Shown piece after piece: positions 1-7,756 of a stretch of DNA of 13,165 nt; position 1 is the first letter of the stretch, and every line of letters starts with the position of its first letter. Where the stretch lies: positions 1 through 13,165 of the forward strand of contig CAXYYC010000037.1 in assembly GCA_964293815.1 (NCBI GenBank). Reading direction: 5' to 3'. The translations under genes and the position numbers were made by a program. The notes beneath the pieces were generated by a model. The model was not told where the DNA came from. It was given only the letters and a program-made list of their open reading frames with translations, and searched no databases. Origin of the DNA: CTSOIL-112 sp964293815 (GTDB lineage: Bacteria > Pseudomonadota > Gammaproteobacteria > Burkholderiales > Burkholderiaceae).

Positions 1-1468
1 CCAAAACCTGCACCGAAGCCAAAAGGTTCACCGCCGCACAGGCGGCTTAGAAAATCAGCAACTGGGTCAATGGCAAAACGTACCCGTTCACCGCCGCACA
101 GGCGGCTTAGAAATGCTGGGTAGCGGAAGGCGATTCACCTACGGAGTTCACCGCCGCACAGGCGGCTTAGAAATCGAACTCAATTCGGTCATCTTGTACG
201 TCCACGGTTCACCGCCGCACAGGCGGCTTAGAAAAGAAGGCAATTTGCTCCTGCTGTTTGAACGGCGTTCACCGCCGCACAGGCGGCTTAGAAAATCGAG
301 CCTTGTTCCGCGTATGCAGAAAAAACGTTCACCGCCGCACAGGCGGCTTAGAAATACCGTGCCAGCCGACACACAGGACACTGGCGGTTCACCGCCGCAC
401 AGGCGGCTTAGAAACACTGCGCACCTCGTAGTTACCTGCCGCCATTGTTCACCGCCGCACAGGCGGCTTAGAAAGCCCGCATGATACAGGCCGTCAGCAT
501 TGCCGAGTTCACCGCCGCACAGGCGGCTTAGAAAAAATCACCGGCGCTGAAAAACTTGTACAGATAGTTCACCGCCGCACAGGCGGCTTAGAAAGTAACC
601 ATGACTCTGCTTCTGAGGCTCTGGCGCGTTCACCGCCGCACAGGCGGCTTAGAAAACCGCGCGCGCCCGAACCTTGATGCTGGAACCGTTCACCGCCGCA
701 CAGGCGGCTTAGAAAATCACATTGTCGTTATCGAATGCTTTTCAATTGTTCACCGCCGCACAGGCGGCTTAGAAAAACAATTCAGCTTCTTTGCGTCCAT
801 CCTTAATGTTCACCGCCGCACAGGCGGCTTAGAAATTTGTGGTGGTCGCATGGGGCGAGGAGTCCGAGTTCACCGCCGCACAGGCGGCTTAGAAATTGCT
901 GACTACGGCTTCGGTCTTCATGGCTTCGTTCACCGCCGCACAGGCGGCTTAGAAAAGTCGGTCAGAGCGCTTGCAGTGACCTCTGTTGTTCACCGCCGCA
1001 CAGGCGGCTTAGAAAATAGCAGGACGACCAACGCTGGATTCAATGGCGTTCACCGCCGCACAGGCGGCTTAGAAATTAACCGCTTGCGCTGGCACGAATT
1101 TCAAATGGTTCACCGCCGCACAGGCGGCTTAGAAATCGGCGCACACGATGACCTGAGCAATGGTGAAGTTCACCGCCGCACAGGCGGCTTAGAAAACATC
1201 ATCCTGCACCGCCTGCGCATCCACAGGGTTCACCGCCGCACAGGCGGCTTAGAAACATATTTGTCGATCACATCGTACCCATCAACGGTTCACCGCCGCA
1301 CAGGCGGCTTAGAAACACGAGCGTGTAGCGAACTCGGTATTGTCGATTGTTCACCGCCGCACAGGCGGCTTAGAAAAACAAGTCCACCCGTGTATACAGC
1401 CGCAATAAGTTCACCGCCGCACAGGCGGCTTAGAAACAATCAATCTGCGGTACAAAAAGAGCGAATTT

Positions 1469-1496
1469 GTTCACCGCCGCACAGGCCGCTTAGAAA
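1469..1496 (+). repeat. CRISPR repeat with stem-disrupting G-to-C change
   Basis: This is the only internal repeat that differs from the consensus. Base 1487 (repeat position 19) is C instead of G, so the 3' stem arm reads GGCCG. It can no longer pair with C at repeat position 7, leaving a C-C mismatch in a five-base-pair stem. Cas6f recognises this stem and cuts directly after it, so processing between the spacers at 1437-1468 and 1497-1528 may be weakened. The effect is inferred; the base change is seen directly. Confidence 0.93.
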
Positions 1497-1616
1497 TCTC
1501 GTATTTGGTGCGTGGAATGCACGGCACGGTTCACCGCCGCACAGGCGGCTTAGAAAAATAAATGATCAGCTTATCTACGATATTCGCGGTTCACCGCCGC
1601 ACAGGCGGCTTAGAAA

Positions 1617-1768
1617 ATCATGAGTGTGTCACACGCCGCGTCGTTCGGGTTCACCGCCGCACAGGCGGCTTAGAAAATCATGAGTGTGTCACACGCCGCG
1701 TCGTTCGGGTTCACCGCCGCACAGGCGGCTTAGAAAATCATGAGTGTGACACACGCCGCGTCGTTCGG
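1617..1768 (+). repeat. Triplicated spacer block (three near-identical spacers)
   Basis: The spacers at 1617-1648 and 1677-1708 are identical. The one at 1737-1768 differs at a single base (T to A at 1749, spacer position 13). With their repeats they form three tandem 60-bp units. The variable base is the centre of an 11-nt palindrome, GTGTG-W-CACAC, so the change looks like a flip of the central base. Tandem duplication by recombination between repeats, followed by a point mutation, is the simplest explanation. Separate acquisition from related phages is the alternative. Confidence 0.95.
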
Positions 1769-2910
1769 GTTCACCGCCGCACAGGCGGCTTAGAAAACTG
1801 CACCGGGCAGCCGTCAATCAGATCGAGTGTTCACCGCCGCACAGGCGGCTTAGAAAAAATGGCACGACCACCGAAAGGCCAAAAAGCAGTTCACCGCCGC
1901 ACAGGCGGCTTAGAAATTGCGCGAGCGCGATGGCATCGATATTCGGCGGTTCACCGCCGCACAGGCGGCTTAGAAAAGTGTCGCTCTCGTGGCCGGACAA
2001 GTCCAGTGGTTCACCGCCGCACAGGCGGCTTAGAAATCAGTCTCTGCACCTGCGCTGGTGACGGTCAGGTTCACCGCCGCACAGGCGGCTTAGAAAGTGC
2101 AAGGTATTTTTAGAACGATATTGTTTGGGTTCACCGCCGCACAGGCGGCTTAGAAACAACTCGTTTAAAAGATCATCAACAGTAGTTTGTTCACCGCCGC
2201 ACAGGCGGCTTAGAAATTCCCAGTTCATCACATATTGCTTTCCTGTTTGTTCACCGCCGCACAGGCGGCTTAGAAACGAATCAGGTGAATACATCATACA
2301 TACCCACTAGTTCACCGCCGCACAGGCGGCTTAGAAACCGCCCCCTGTAGTCATAGCGCCAACCACTTTGTTCACCGCCGCACAGGCGGCTTAGAAAGTG
2401 GTTGACCATCAGCAAGGGGCAGCGCAATGGTTCACCGCCGCACAGGCGGCTTAGAAATCACCATGCTCACCATTCACGCTCACCGAGCGGTTCACCGCCG
2501 CACAGGCGGCTTAGAAAAAACTCGAAGATAACCCCAGCATGGATGCGGAGTTCACCGCCGCACAGGCGGCTTAGAAACAAGAGGATCATGCGGTCGATGC
2601 GGTACGCTATGTTCACCGCCGCACAGGCGGCTTAGAAAAAAAGGCACGAACCTATCGGCCGCGATTACGGGTTCACCGCCGCACAGGCGGCTTAGAAAAT
2701 CACCTCAATTTTGAATTGATATGAGCCTATGTTCACCGCCGCACAGGCGGCTTAGAAAACTCTTTGAGCTCTAATCGAGTAATACTGTCGGTTCACCGCC
2801 GCACAGGCGGCTTAGAAAGCATAGTCACCAGCATTTAAGCGGCGCACCAAGTTCACCGCCGCACAGGCGGCTTAGAAAGTTTTAGCGGCTTTGGCTCGCT
2901 CAAAGGCCGC

Positions 2911-2938
2911 GTTCACCGCCGCACAGGCGGCTGAGTAC
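2911..2938 (+). repeat. Degenerate terminal CRISPR repeat (leader-distal end)
   Basis: The first 20 bases, which include the whole hairpin, match the consensus exactly. The last eight read CTGAGTAC instead of CTTAGAAA (three mismatches). This marks the old, trailing end of the array. The surviving hairpin is the part needed to form the 3' end of the last crRNA (spacer 2879-2910). The damaged handle would only serve a spacer that does not exist. Confidence 0.95.
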
Positions 2939-2970
2939 ATGAGTGTTTGATTCGTTGTATGTGTTTTCCG

Positions 2971-3000
2971 TTGACCATTGAATAAGTGCTTTAGTACAGT
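2971..3000 (+). promoter_or_regulatory. Possible sigma-70 promoter for cls
   Basis: TTGACC (2971-2976) and TACAGT (2995-3000) are 18 bp apart and match the -35 and -10 consensus at 5/6 and 4/6 positions. They lie in the AT-rich gap between the end of the array and cls, about 150 bp before the chosen start codon. The rest of 2939-3149 holds no feature I can support. Confidence 0.3.
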
Positions 3001-3149
3001 GCGATTATGTGGTTATTTGCTGGGTGTGTTTTCTAACTATGAATGTGTTCTATGCAATATTGTTTTTTGAGTTACCTGTCGTTTTATTGTGGTATCGTCT
3101 ACTTAATTTGCTGCATGGGATTGAGTGTCTATATTTGCTTGGAGGGTTT

Positions 3150-4634
3150 ATGTTGTTCCACTCTACTCAGTTAATCAATGCTTGGCCGATCATCGCGGTG
3201 GTCATTCATTATGTATTGGTGCTGTATTTTGTCGGGCGGGTGATGTTGCGCCCTTACCGCGAGCCAGCCTCGCGCATCGCGTGGATGTTGTTGATTTTGG
3301 CGGTTCCGGTTTTTGGGATGGTGATTTATTTGTTGCTGGGGGAGACGAATGTCGGGGCGAAACGTGCGCAGCGCATGCATGAGGTGCGTGAGAGTTTGAT
3401 TGAGCGGTTTAAGGCGTCACACATGGCGGATTTGATTCCGCCTGCGGTTTTGGACACCATTCCGGAGCGTTTTCATCAGGTGTTTCATATTGGTCAGTCG
3501 GTCAACGGTTTTGCGCCGGTGGCGGGCAATCAGGCGAATTTGACCCGTGATTCGGCCAGCATGATTGATGATTTGGTGGCGGATATTGATGCGGCGACAC
3601 AGCATGTGCATCTGTTGTTTTATATTTGGTTGGCTGATGAGAGCGGGCTGAAGGTGGCGCATGCTTTGATCCGCGCGGCCAAACGTGGGGTGATGTGCCG
3701 CGTGTTGGTTGATGCCTTGGGTTCGCGCGCCTTGATGCGTTCGCCGCATTGGCAGGAGATGCGCTCCGCTGGGGTGCAGCAGGGTGTGGCTTTGTCGTTG
3801 GGTAATCCGTTTTTGCGGGTTTTGTATGGTCGGATTGATTTGCGCAACCACCGCAAAATCATGGTGATTGATAATGCAATTACGTATTGCGGCAGCCAAA
3901 ACTGTGCGGATGCGGCCTTCGCGCCCAAGGCGAAATTTGCGCCGTGGGTGGATACGGTGGTGCGCTTTACCGGCCCGATTGTGTTGCAAAATCAGTTGGT
4001 GTTTATCAGCGATTGGGAGGCGACCACGGGTGAGCGCTTGAATTTGCTGGATGAAATTGATCCGTCCATCACCCACGAAACCAATGGTTTTCCCGCCCAG
4101 GTGATTGCGACCGGCCCGACCGAGCGGCATTCTGCCATGTCGGATGTATTCATGAAGCTGATCGACATTGCCCAGCACGAGTTGATCATCACCACGCCTT
4201 ATTTTGTACCGAATGAGGCGATTCTGAATGCTTTGTGCGTGGCCGCACGCTGTGGTACGCAGGTGACGTTGATTGTGCCGCGCCGCAATGATTCGTGGAT
4301 TGTCGCCGCAGCCAGTCGCAGTTATTACCGCACCTTGGTTCAGGCAGGCGTGCGGATTCTTGAGTATAACGGCGGCTTGCTGCACGCCAAATTGTTGACC
4401 ATCGACGGTGAAGTCACTTTTATCGGCTCGGCAAATATGGATCGACGCAGTTTTGAGCTTAATTACGAGAACAATATCGCGCTGTATGACCATGCCTTGA
4501 CGCAAAGCATCATCGCCCGTCAACAAGAGTACATGGCTGCGTCCACACCGGTCACTTTGGCCGACATAGATCTGTGGCGCAAACCGAAACTGCTGTGGTA
4601 CAACACGGTGGCGACCATGGGGCCGGTGCTATAA
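3150..4634 (+). CDS. cls: Cardiolipin synthase (ClsA type, phospholipase D superfamily)
   Basis: The enzyme joins two phosphatidylglycerol molecules into cardiolipin and glycerol at the inner membrane. The 494-residue protein has two N-terminal membrane segments (about 10-33 and 43-64), followed by two phospholipase D domains. The HxKxxxxD catalytic motifs are H234/K236/D241 (within RNHRKIMVID) and H412/K414/D419 (within LLHAKLLTID), each followed by the usual GSxN motif. This is the ClsA plan, and the length fits that family (roughly 480-510). I chose ATG 3150 because GGAGG lies 4 nt upstream and translation then begins just before the first membrane segment. An in-frame ATG at 3009 would add 47 residues from AT-rich sequence without a comparable ribosome binding site. 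The gene follows the CRISPR array directly and converges on tilS with 2 bp between stop codons. No terminator is visible after it. Confidence 0.93.
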   Translation: MLFHSTQLINAWPIIAVVIHYVLVLYFVGRVMLRPYREPASRIAWMLLILAVPVFGMVIYLLLGETNVGAKRAQRMHEVRESLIERFKASHMADLIPPAVLDTIPERFHQVFHIGQSVNGFAPVAGNQANLTRDSASMIDDLVADIDAATQHVHLLFYIWLADESGLKVAHALIRAAKRGVMCRVLVDALGSRALMRSPHWQEMRSAGVQQGVALSLGNPFLRVLYGRIDLRNHRKIMVIDNAITYCGSQNCADAAFAPKAKFAPWVDTVVRFTGPIVLQNQLVFISDWEATTGERLNLLDEIDPSITHETNGFPAQVIATGPTERHSAMSDVFMKLIDIAQHELIITTPYFVPNEAILNALCVAARCGTQVTLIVPRRNDSWIVAAASRSYYRTLVQAGVRILEYNGGLLHAKLLTIDGEVTFIGSANMDRRSFELNYENNIALYDHALTQSIIARQQEYMAASTPVTLADIDLWRKPKLLWYNTVATMGPVL

Positions 4635-4636
4635 CG

Positions 4637-5854
4637 TCAGTGCGCGGGCAGGACATCGCCCACCCCAACCACATGCACCAGCCGCTCGCCATCGTACAAC
4701 AAGGGTAATTGTCCGCGCAGCATCGGTGCGATACCATACATTTGATAGGCGTGTTTCAGATCAATGCTCGGACGATTGTCTGCCAGACGCAAACGCTCGC
4801 CTCCTGTTCGGACGCGTATGCTCAAGCCCTCGCGTGCGATGCGCGCACGCAAATCATCCGTCAAAAACCACTGCCCCGATGGCAATAGCCGCGCTGCAAT
4901 CCAATCTTTTTTAAGCTGTGTGATCGCCCAGCCATCGGGATGACGCCAGCACATTTGGCGATTGTGCGCCGGTTTTCTTAGCTGTCGGAGCAACTCGTCC
5001 AATGCGGCGCGCGACGGCATACGCCAACCCATCTGCGCCATCCATTCGCGCAACAGGATTTGCGCCTGCTCTGGCGTATACACCGCCAAATCAACGCCAT
5101 GCAGACGACCGCATTCGCCGATCTGCGCCTGATGCGGTACCTGATACTGGCGCACCGATTGTTGCGCCCACGCGCGCTCCTGCGCATGTTGGCATTGCGC
5201 GTTCTCAATCGCCGTCACGATTTCGTGGCGCTGAGGCGCGGTCAAGGGCGTGCGTGCCAGTCGCGCGCGAATGGCACTGCGTTTAAAGCGTGGATCGCTA
5301 TTCGAAGGATCGTTCACATACTCAATGCCTTGCGCATACGCGTAGGCTTGGATCTGTTCGCGCGATACCATCAACCACGGGCGCAACCACAGGATGCCAT
5401 GCCGTTCCATGCGTACCGGCATGGCAGATTGCCCACGCGCACCCGCGCCGCGCTCGGTTTGCAACAAATAGGTTTCGATTTGATCATCTTCGTGATGCGC
5501 CAGCACGATTTGCCGCACACCGTGCTTCTGTGCCAGTTCGGCCAATGCGCGATAGCGCCCCTGCCGCGCCCATTCCTCCACGCTCTGCGCCGATTCCTGC
5601 GTGCGCGCATCCAAACGCTGCGTGTCAAACGACACACCGAGCCGCGCCGCTGCCTCATGCACCAAAGCCTGCCACTGATCGGCCTCATGGTACAAATCAT
5701 GATGAATGTGAAATACCCACAAAGCTTGCTGGGCGTCACTTGCCCGTGATGCGAGTATATGCAAAAGCGTCATTGAATCCACACCACCACTGACCGCGAC
5801 CGCAGTGGGAATGCGTAAATCGATGGATGAAAGGTCTCGAATAATATCGTTCAT
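4637..5854 (-). CDS. tilS: tRNA(Ile)-lysidine synthase TilS
   Basis: TilS uses ATP to attach lysine to C34 of the CAU-anticodon tRNA(Ile), so that it reads AUA and is charged with isoleucine. It is an essential cytoplasmic enzyme in nearly all bacteria. The protein has 405 residues. The N-terminal PP-loop ATPase domain contains SGGVDS at 22-27 and AHHEDDQIET at 119-128, both family signatures. The C-terminal part ends with the TilS substrate-binding domain pattern (RTGGERLRLAD, then RGQLPLLYDGERLVHVVG). Length is slightly below the E. coli enzyme (432). The start is an ATG at 5854 without a good Shine-Dalgarno sequence, but it places the PP-loop at the usual distance from the N-terminus. The gene lies downstream of accA in the same direction, separated by a terminator hairpin, so it may have its own promoter or depend on read-through. 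It converges with cls. Confidence 0.94.
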   Translation of the reverse strand: MNDIIRDLSSIDLRIPTAVAVSGGVDSMTLLHILASRASDAQQALWVFHIHHDLYHEADQWQALVHEAAARLGVSFDTQRLDARTQESAQSVEEWARQGRYRALAELAQKHGVRQIVLAHHEDDQIETYLLQTERGAGARGQSAMPVRMERHGILWLRPWLMVSREQIQAYAYAQGIEYVNDPSNSDPRFKRSAIRARLARTPLTAPQRHEIVTAIENAQCQHAQERAWAQQSVRQYQVPHQAQIGECGRLHGVDLAVYTPEQAQILLREWMAQMGWRMPSRAALDELLRQLRKPAHNRQMCWRHPDGWAITQLKKDWIAARLLPSGQWFLTDDLRARIAREGLSIRVRTGGERLRLADNRPSIDLKHAYQMYGIAPMLRGQLPLLYDGERLVHVVGVGDVLPAH

Positions 5855-5883
5855 GGTTTTAGACAGGGATTTGAGCCATCATA

Positions 5884-5922
5884 ACAAAAACCCAAAACAA
5901 CAGGGCGCATTACTGCGCCCTG
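5884..5922 (-). terminator. Rho-independent terminator after accA
   Basis: CAGGGCGCA (5901-5909) and TGCGCCCTG (5914-5922) form a perfect 9-bp GC-rich stem with a 4-nt loop. Read on the - strand it is followed by a T-rich tract (TTGTTTTGGGTTTTTG). It sits 30 bp past the accA stop codon and before tilS, so it should reduce transcription from accA into tilS. The T tract is interrupted by GGG, so termination may be incomplete. Confidence 0.8.
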
Positions 5923-5952
5923 CTTGATGGACAGTGAATCATTTTCCAATGA

Positions 5953-6918
5953 TTATTTTTTCGCCTCGGTGAAATTACCGTAGTTCATGATTTTTTCCAT
6001 GCGGCCTGCGAGTAACTCGTCGCTTGGTTTGCTTTGCAATGAGATCAATGCGTCGGCCAAGGCTTTTTTGATGGTTTGTGCAGTGGCTTTATGATTGCGT
6101 TGCGCGCCGCCCAATGGTTCGCTCAACACTTTGTCCACCAAACCGAGTTGTTTCAAACGTGCAGCGGTAATGCCCATTGCTTCCGCGGCTTCGGAGGCTT
6201 TGTCCGCGCTTTTCCACAGAATTGAGGCGCAGCCTTCGGGCGAAATGACGGAGTAAATCGCGTGTTGCAACATCAACACGGTGTCGGCAACCGCCACCGC
6301 AAGCGCACCACCCGAACCGCCTTCGCCAATCACGGTGGCGATGATCGGGGTTTTGAGCTTGGCCATCTCGTACAAATTACGGCCAATGGCTTCGGACTGA
6401 CCGCGCTCTTCCGCGCCAATGCCCGGATACGCACCCGGCGTATCAATAAAGGTGAAAATCGGTAAACGGTATTTTTCGGCCAAGTGCATCAGACGCAACG
6501 CCTTGCGATAACCTTCGGGGCGCGGCATACCAAAATTGCGCAGACCACGTTCTTTGGTATCACGACCTTTTTGATGACCGATGACCATGCACGGTTGGCC
6601 TTCGAAACGCGCCAAGCCGCCAACAATCGCGGCATCATCAGCAAACGCACGATCACCATGCAGTTCGTGAAAATCGGTGAAAATCAGGTCAATGTAGTCC
6701 AACGTGTACGGACGCTGCGCATGGCGCGCGACTTTGACCACTTGCCACGGTTCGAGTTTGGCATAGGTATCTTTGGTCAATTCATCACTTTTTTTCTTCA
6801 GGCGAGCGATTTCTTCCGAGATATCGACCGCAGAGTCGCTTTGTACCAAGCGCAGTTCTTCGATTTTGCTTTCTAAATCCGCAATTGGCTGTTCAAAGTC
6901 TAAAAATATTTGTCTCAC
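5953..6918 (-). CDS. accA: Acetyl-CoA carboxylase carboxyltransferase subunit alpha
   Basis: AccA pairs with AccD to form the carboxyltransferase that moves the carboxyl group from biotin-BCCP to acetyl-CoA, giving malonyl-CoA for fatty acid synthesis. The 321-residue protein fits the family length. It has the N-terminal helical region (FLDFEQP onward), then the crotonase-like core with QRPYTLDYI, HGDRAFADD, GHQKGRDTKER, RNFGMPRPEGYRKA, DTPGAYPGIGAEERGQSEAI, GEGGSGGALA and ISPEGCASILW. Translation starts at a GTG (6916-6918). The Shine-Dalgarno GGAGAA (6924-6929) lies 5 nt upstream, and the family alignment supports this N-terminus. An ATG at 6921-6923 just before it is out of frame and stops after two codons. 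The upstream neighbour is the glycosylase gene (116 bp gap) and the downstream one is tilS, the order I know from betaproteobacteria. Confidence 0.97.
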   Translation of the reverse strand: MRQIFLDFEQPIADLESKIEELRLVQSDSAVDISEEIARLKKKSDELTKDTYAKLEPWQVVKVARHAQRPYTLDYIDLIFTDFHELHGDRAFADDAAIVGGLARFEGQPCMVIGHQKGRDTKERGLRNFGMPRPEGYRKALRLMHLAEKYRLPIFTFIDTPGAYPGIGAEERGQSEAIGRNLYEMAKLKTPIIATVIGEGGSGGALAVAVADTVLMLQHAIYSVISPEGCASILWKSADKASEAAEAMGITAARLKQLGLVDKVLSEPLGGAQRNHKATAQTIKKALADALISLQSKPSDELLAGRMEKIMNYGNFTEAKK

Positions 6919-6946
6919 ACCATTTCTCCGTGATTAGAACGGGCGC

Positions 6947-6952
6947 ATTTTA
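6947..6952 (-). promoter_or_regulatory. Possible -10 element for accA
   Basis: On the - strand TAAAAT (5/6 match to TATAAT) lies about 18 bp before the accA Shine-Dalgarno sequence, which would give a 5' leader of about 20 nt. No good -35 is seen. The element lies inside a short inverted repeat (GGGCGC at 6941-6946, GCGCCC at 6965-6970). Confidence 0.3.
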
Positions 6953-7034
6953 ACAAAGTTTTTCGCGCCCATGTGGGTTAAACACCGCACGTCCGTTCGT
7001 AAAATCGCTATGCTCAACTGCGGGAAAATCCGCG

Positions 7035-7742
7035 TCAATACGCAACTTCAACCGGATCAAGGCTACGCCATAAGTACCATGTGGCGACGCTGGCCCAAGG
7101 GGAAAATCGTTCAAAGTACAAAGCCCGCGCCTGTTTGGGCGTCAGTCTATGATTGATATGATAAGCCTTTTCCAAGCCGCGCAATAGCCCAATATCATCC
7201 ACGGGAAATACATTGGGCCGCAGCAAGGTGAACATCAGAAACATTTCCGCCGTCCAGCGGCCAATTCCATGAATGCCCGATAGCTCGTCAATGATGGCCT
7301 GATCGCTGCGTTGCGCCCAATAATCATGCCCTCTATGACTGATGCGATTGCACACGAAAAACTGCGCCACTTCGTGCACATACTGCGCTTTTCGCGCCGA
7401 CAGCCCGACACTGCGCAGGTGTTCCTGCTCGCATTGCAGCATGGTTCTCGGCGTCATACGCGGACACAATGCTTCCAGACGCGCCCAAATACTGTCAGCG
7501 GCACGCACGGAGATTTGTTGCCCCACCACCGAGCGCACCAAGGTATAAAACGGCTGTCCGCGCGAGACCATGATGCTGTCGGGGTAACGTTGAATCAACG
7601 CCGCCATCACCGCATCGCTCTGTGCCAACTCATGCGTGGCCTGCGCCCAGTAATCAGGGCGTTGATGCGCACTGTGACGCACACTACGGCGCGGGCTGCG
7701 TTGAGCGGATTTAGACGAGGCTTGAGTGGAGGTCGTGTTCAT
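7035..7742 (-). CDS. DNA-3-methyladenine glycosylase II (AlkA-like, HhH-GPD family)
   Basis: Enzymes of this family remove alkylated bases such as 3-methyladenine from DNA, opening base excision repair. From ATG 7742 the protein has 235 residues. A basic, serine-rich tail (1-28) looks disordered and is followed by the helical glycosylase fold. The helix-hairpin-helix is at 154-168 (LSGIHGIGRWTAEMF) and the catalytic aspartate is probably D183 in FPVDDIGL. The C-terminal SPWASVATWYLWRS is also typical. A GTG at 7766 would add eight residues and overlap the LysR stop codon. Neither start has a clear Shine-Dalgarno sequence, and I prefer the ATG, which leaves a 14-bp gap. The close spacing suggests transcription together with the LysR gene. 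In the betaproteobacteria I know, a gene of this kind precedes accA and tilS, as here. Confidence 0.9.
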   Translation of the reverse strand: MNTTSTQASSKSAQRSPRRSVRHSAHQRPDYWAQATHELAQSDAVMAALIQRYPDSIMVSRGQPFYTLVRSVVGQQISVRAADSIWARLEALCPRMTPRTMLQCEQEHLRSVGLSARKAQYVHEVAQFFVCNRISHRGHDYWAQRSDQAIIDELSGIHGIGRWTAEMFLMFTLLRPNVFPVDDIGLLRGLEKAYHINHRLTPKQARALYFERFSPWASVATWYLWRSLDPVEVAY

Positions 7743-7756
7743 ACGATGGATTGTAC

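Larger units (their letters stand above)
1..2938 (+). CRISPR. Type I-F CRISPR array, leader-distal part (49 repeats, 48 complete spacers)
   Basis: A 28-bp repeat starting with GTTCA recurs 49 times, first at 26-53 and last at 2911-2938. Within it, CCGCC (repeat positions 6-10) and GGCGG (16-20) form a 5-bp stem around a GCACA loop, and the repeat ends in the 8-nt handle CTTAGAAA. This hairpin-plus-handle layout and 28/32 spacing are those of type I-F arrays processed by Cas6f (Csy4), which cuts at the 3' base of the stem. Of the 48 complete spacers, 43 are 32 nt and five are 33 nt (174-206, 595-627, 1316-1348, 2277-2309, 2578-2610). Bases 1-25 are the end of a further spacer, so the array continues to the left. 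Repeat orientation and the degenerate repeat at the right end both place the leader outside the window on the left. No cas gene is present here. Several spacers have an open frame resembling phage coding sequence. All repeats are identical except those at 1469 and 2911. Confidence 0.98.

Noticed and set aside
836..867. Fourteen-base match between this spacer (positions 10-23) and tkt at 11387-11400, a possible self-targeting spacer
   Set aside because: The match excludes the seed region at the spacer's 5' end and covers under half the spacer. It is explained by shared codons for an AWGE stretch.
113..2635. Long open reading frames across the array encoding repeated VHRRTGGLE or SPPHRRLR units
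   Set aside because: They arise because repeat plus spacer is usually 60 bp, a multiple of three, and the repeat has few stops. Frames shift at each 33-nt spacer and have no conserved unit apart from the repeat. These are not repeat proteins.
3009..3149. A 47-residue N-terminal extension of cls from ATG 3009
   Set aside because: The stretch is AT-rich, lacks a good ribosome binding site and would give a ClsA longer than usual. ATG 3150 has GGAGG upstream.
3417..4526. A 369-codon open frame on the - strand inside cls
   Set aside because: It is antisense to a gene with intact catalytic motifs, and its translation has no recognisable domain and biased composition. It is a shadow frame.
5060..5793. 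Long + strand open frames opposite tilS
   Set aside because: They are rich in arginine, histidine and alanine with no domain, and tilS on the other strand is complete. These are shadow frames.
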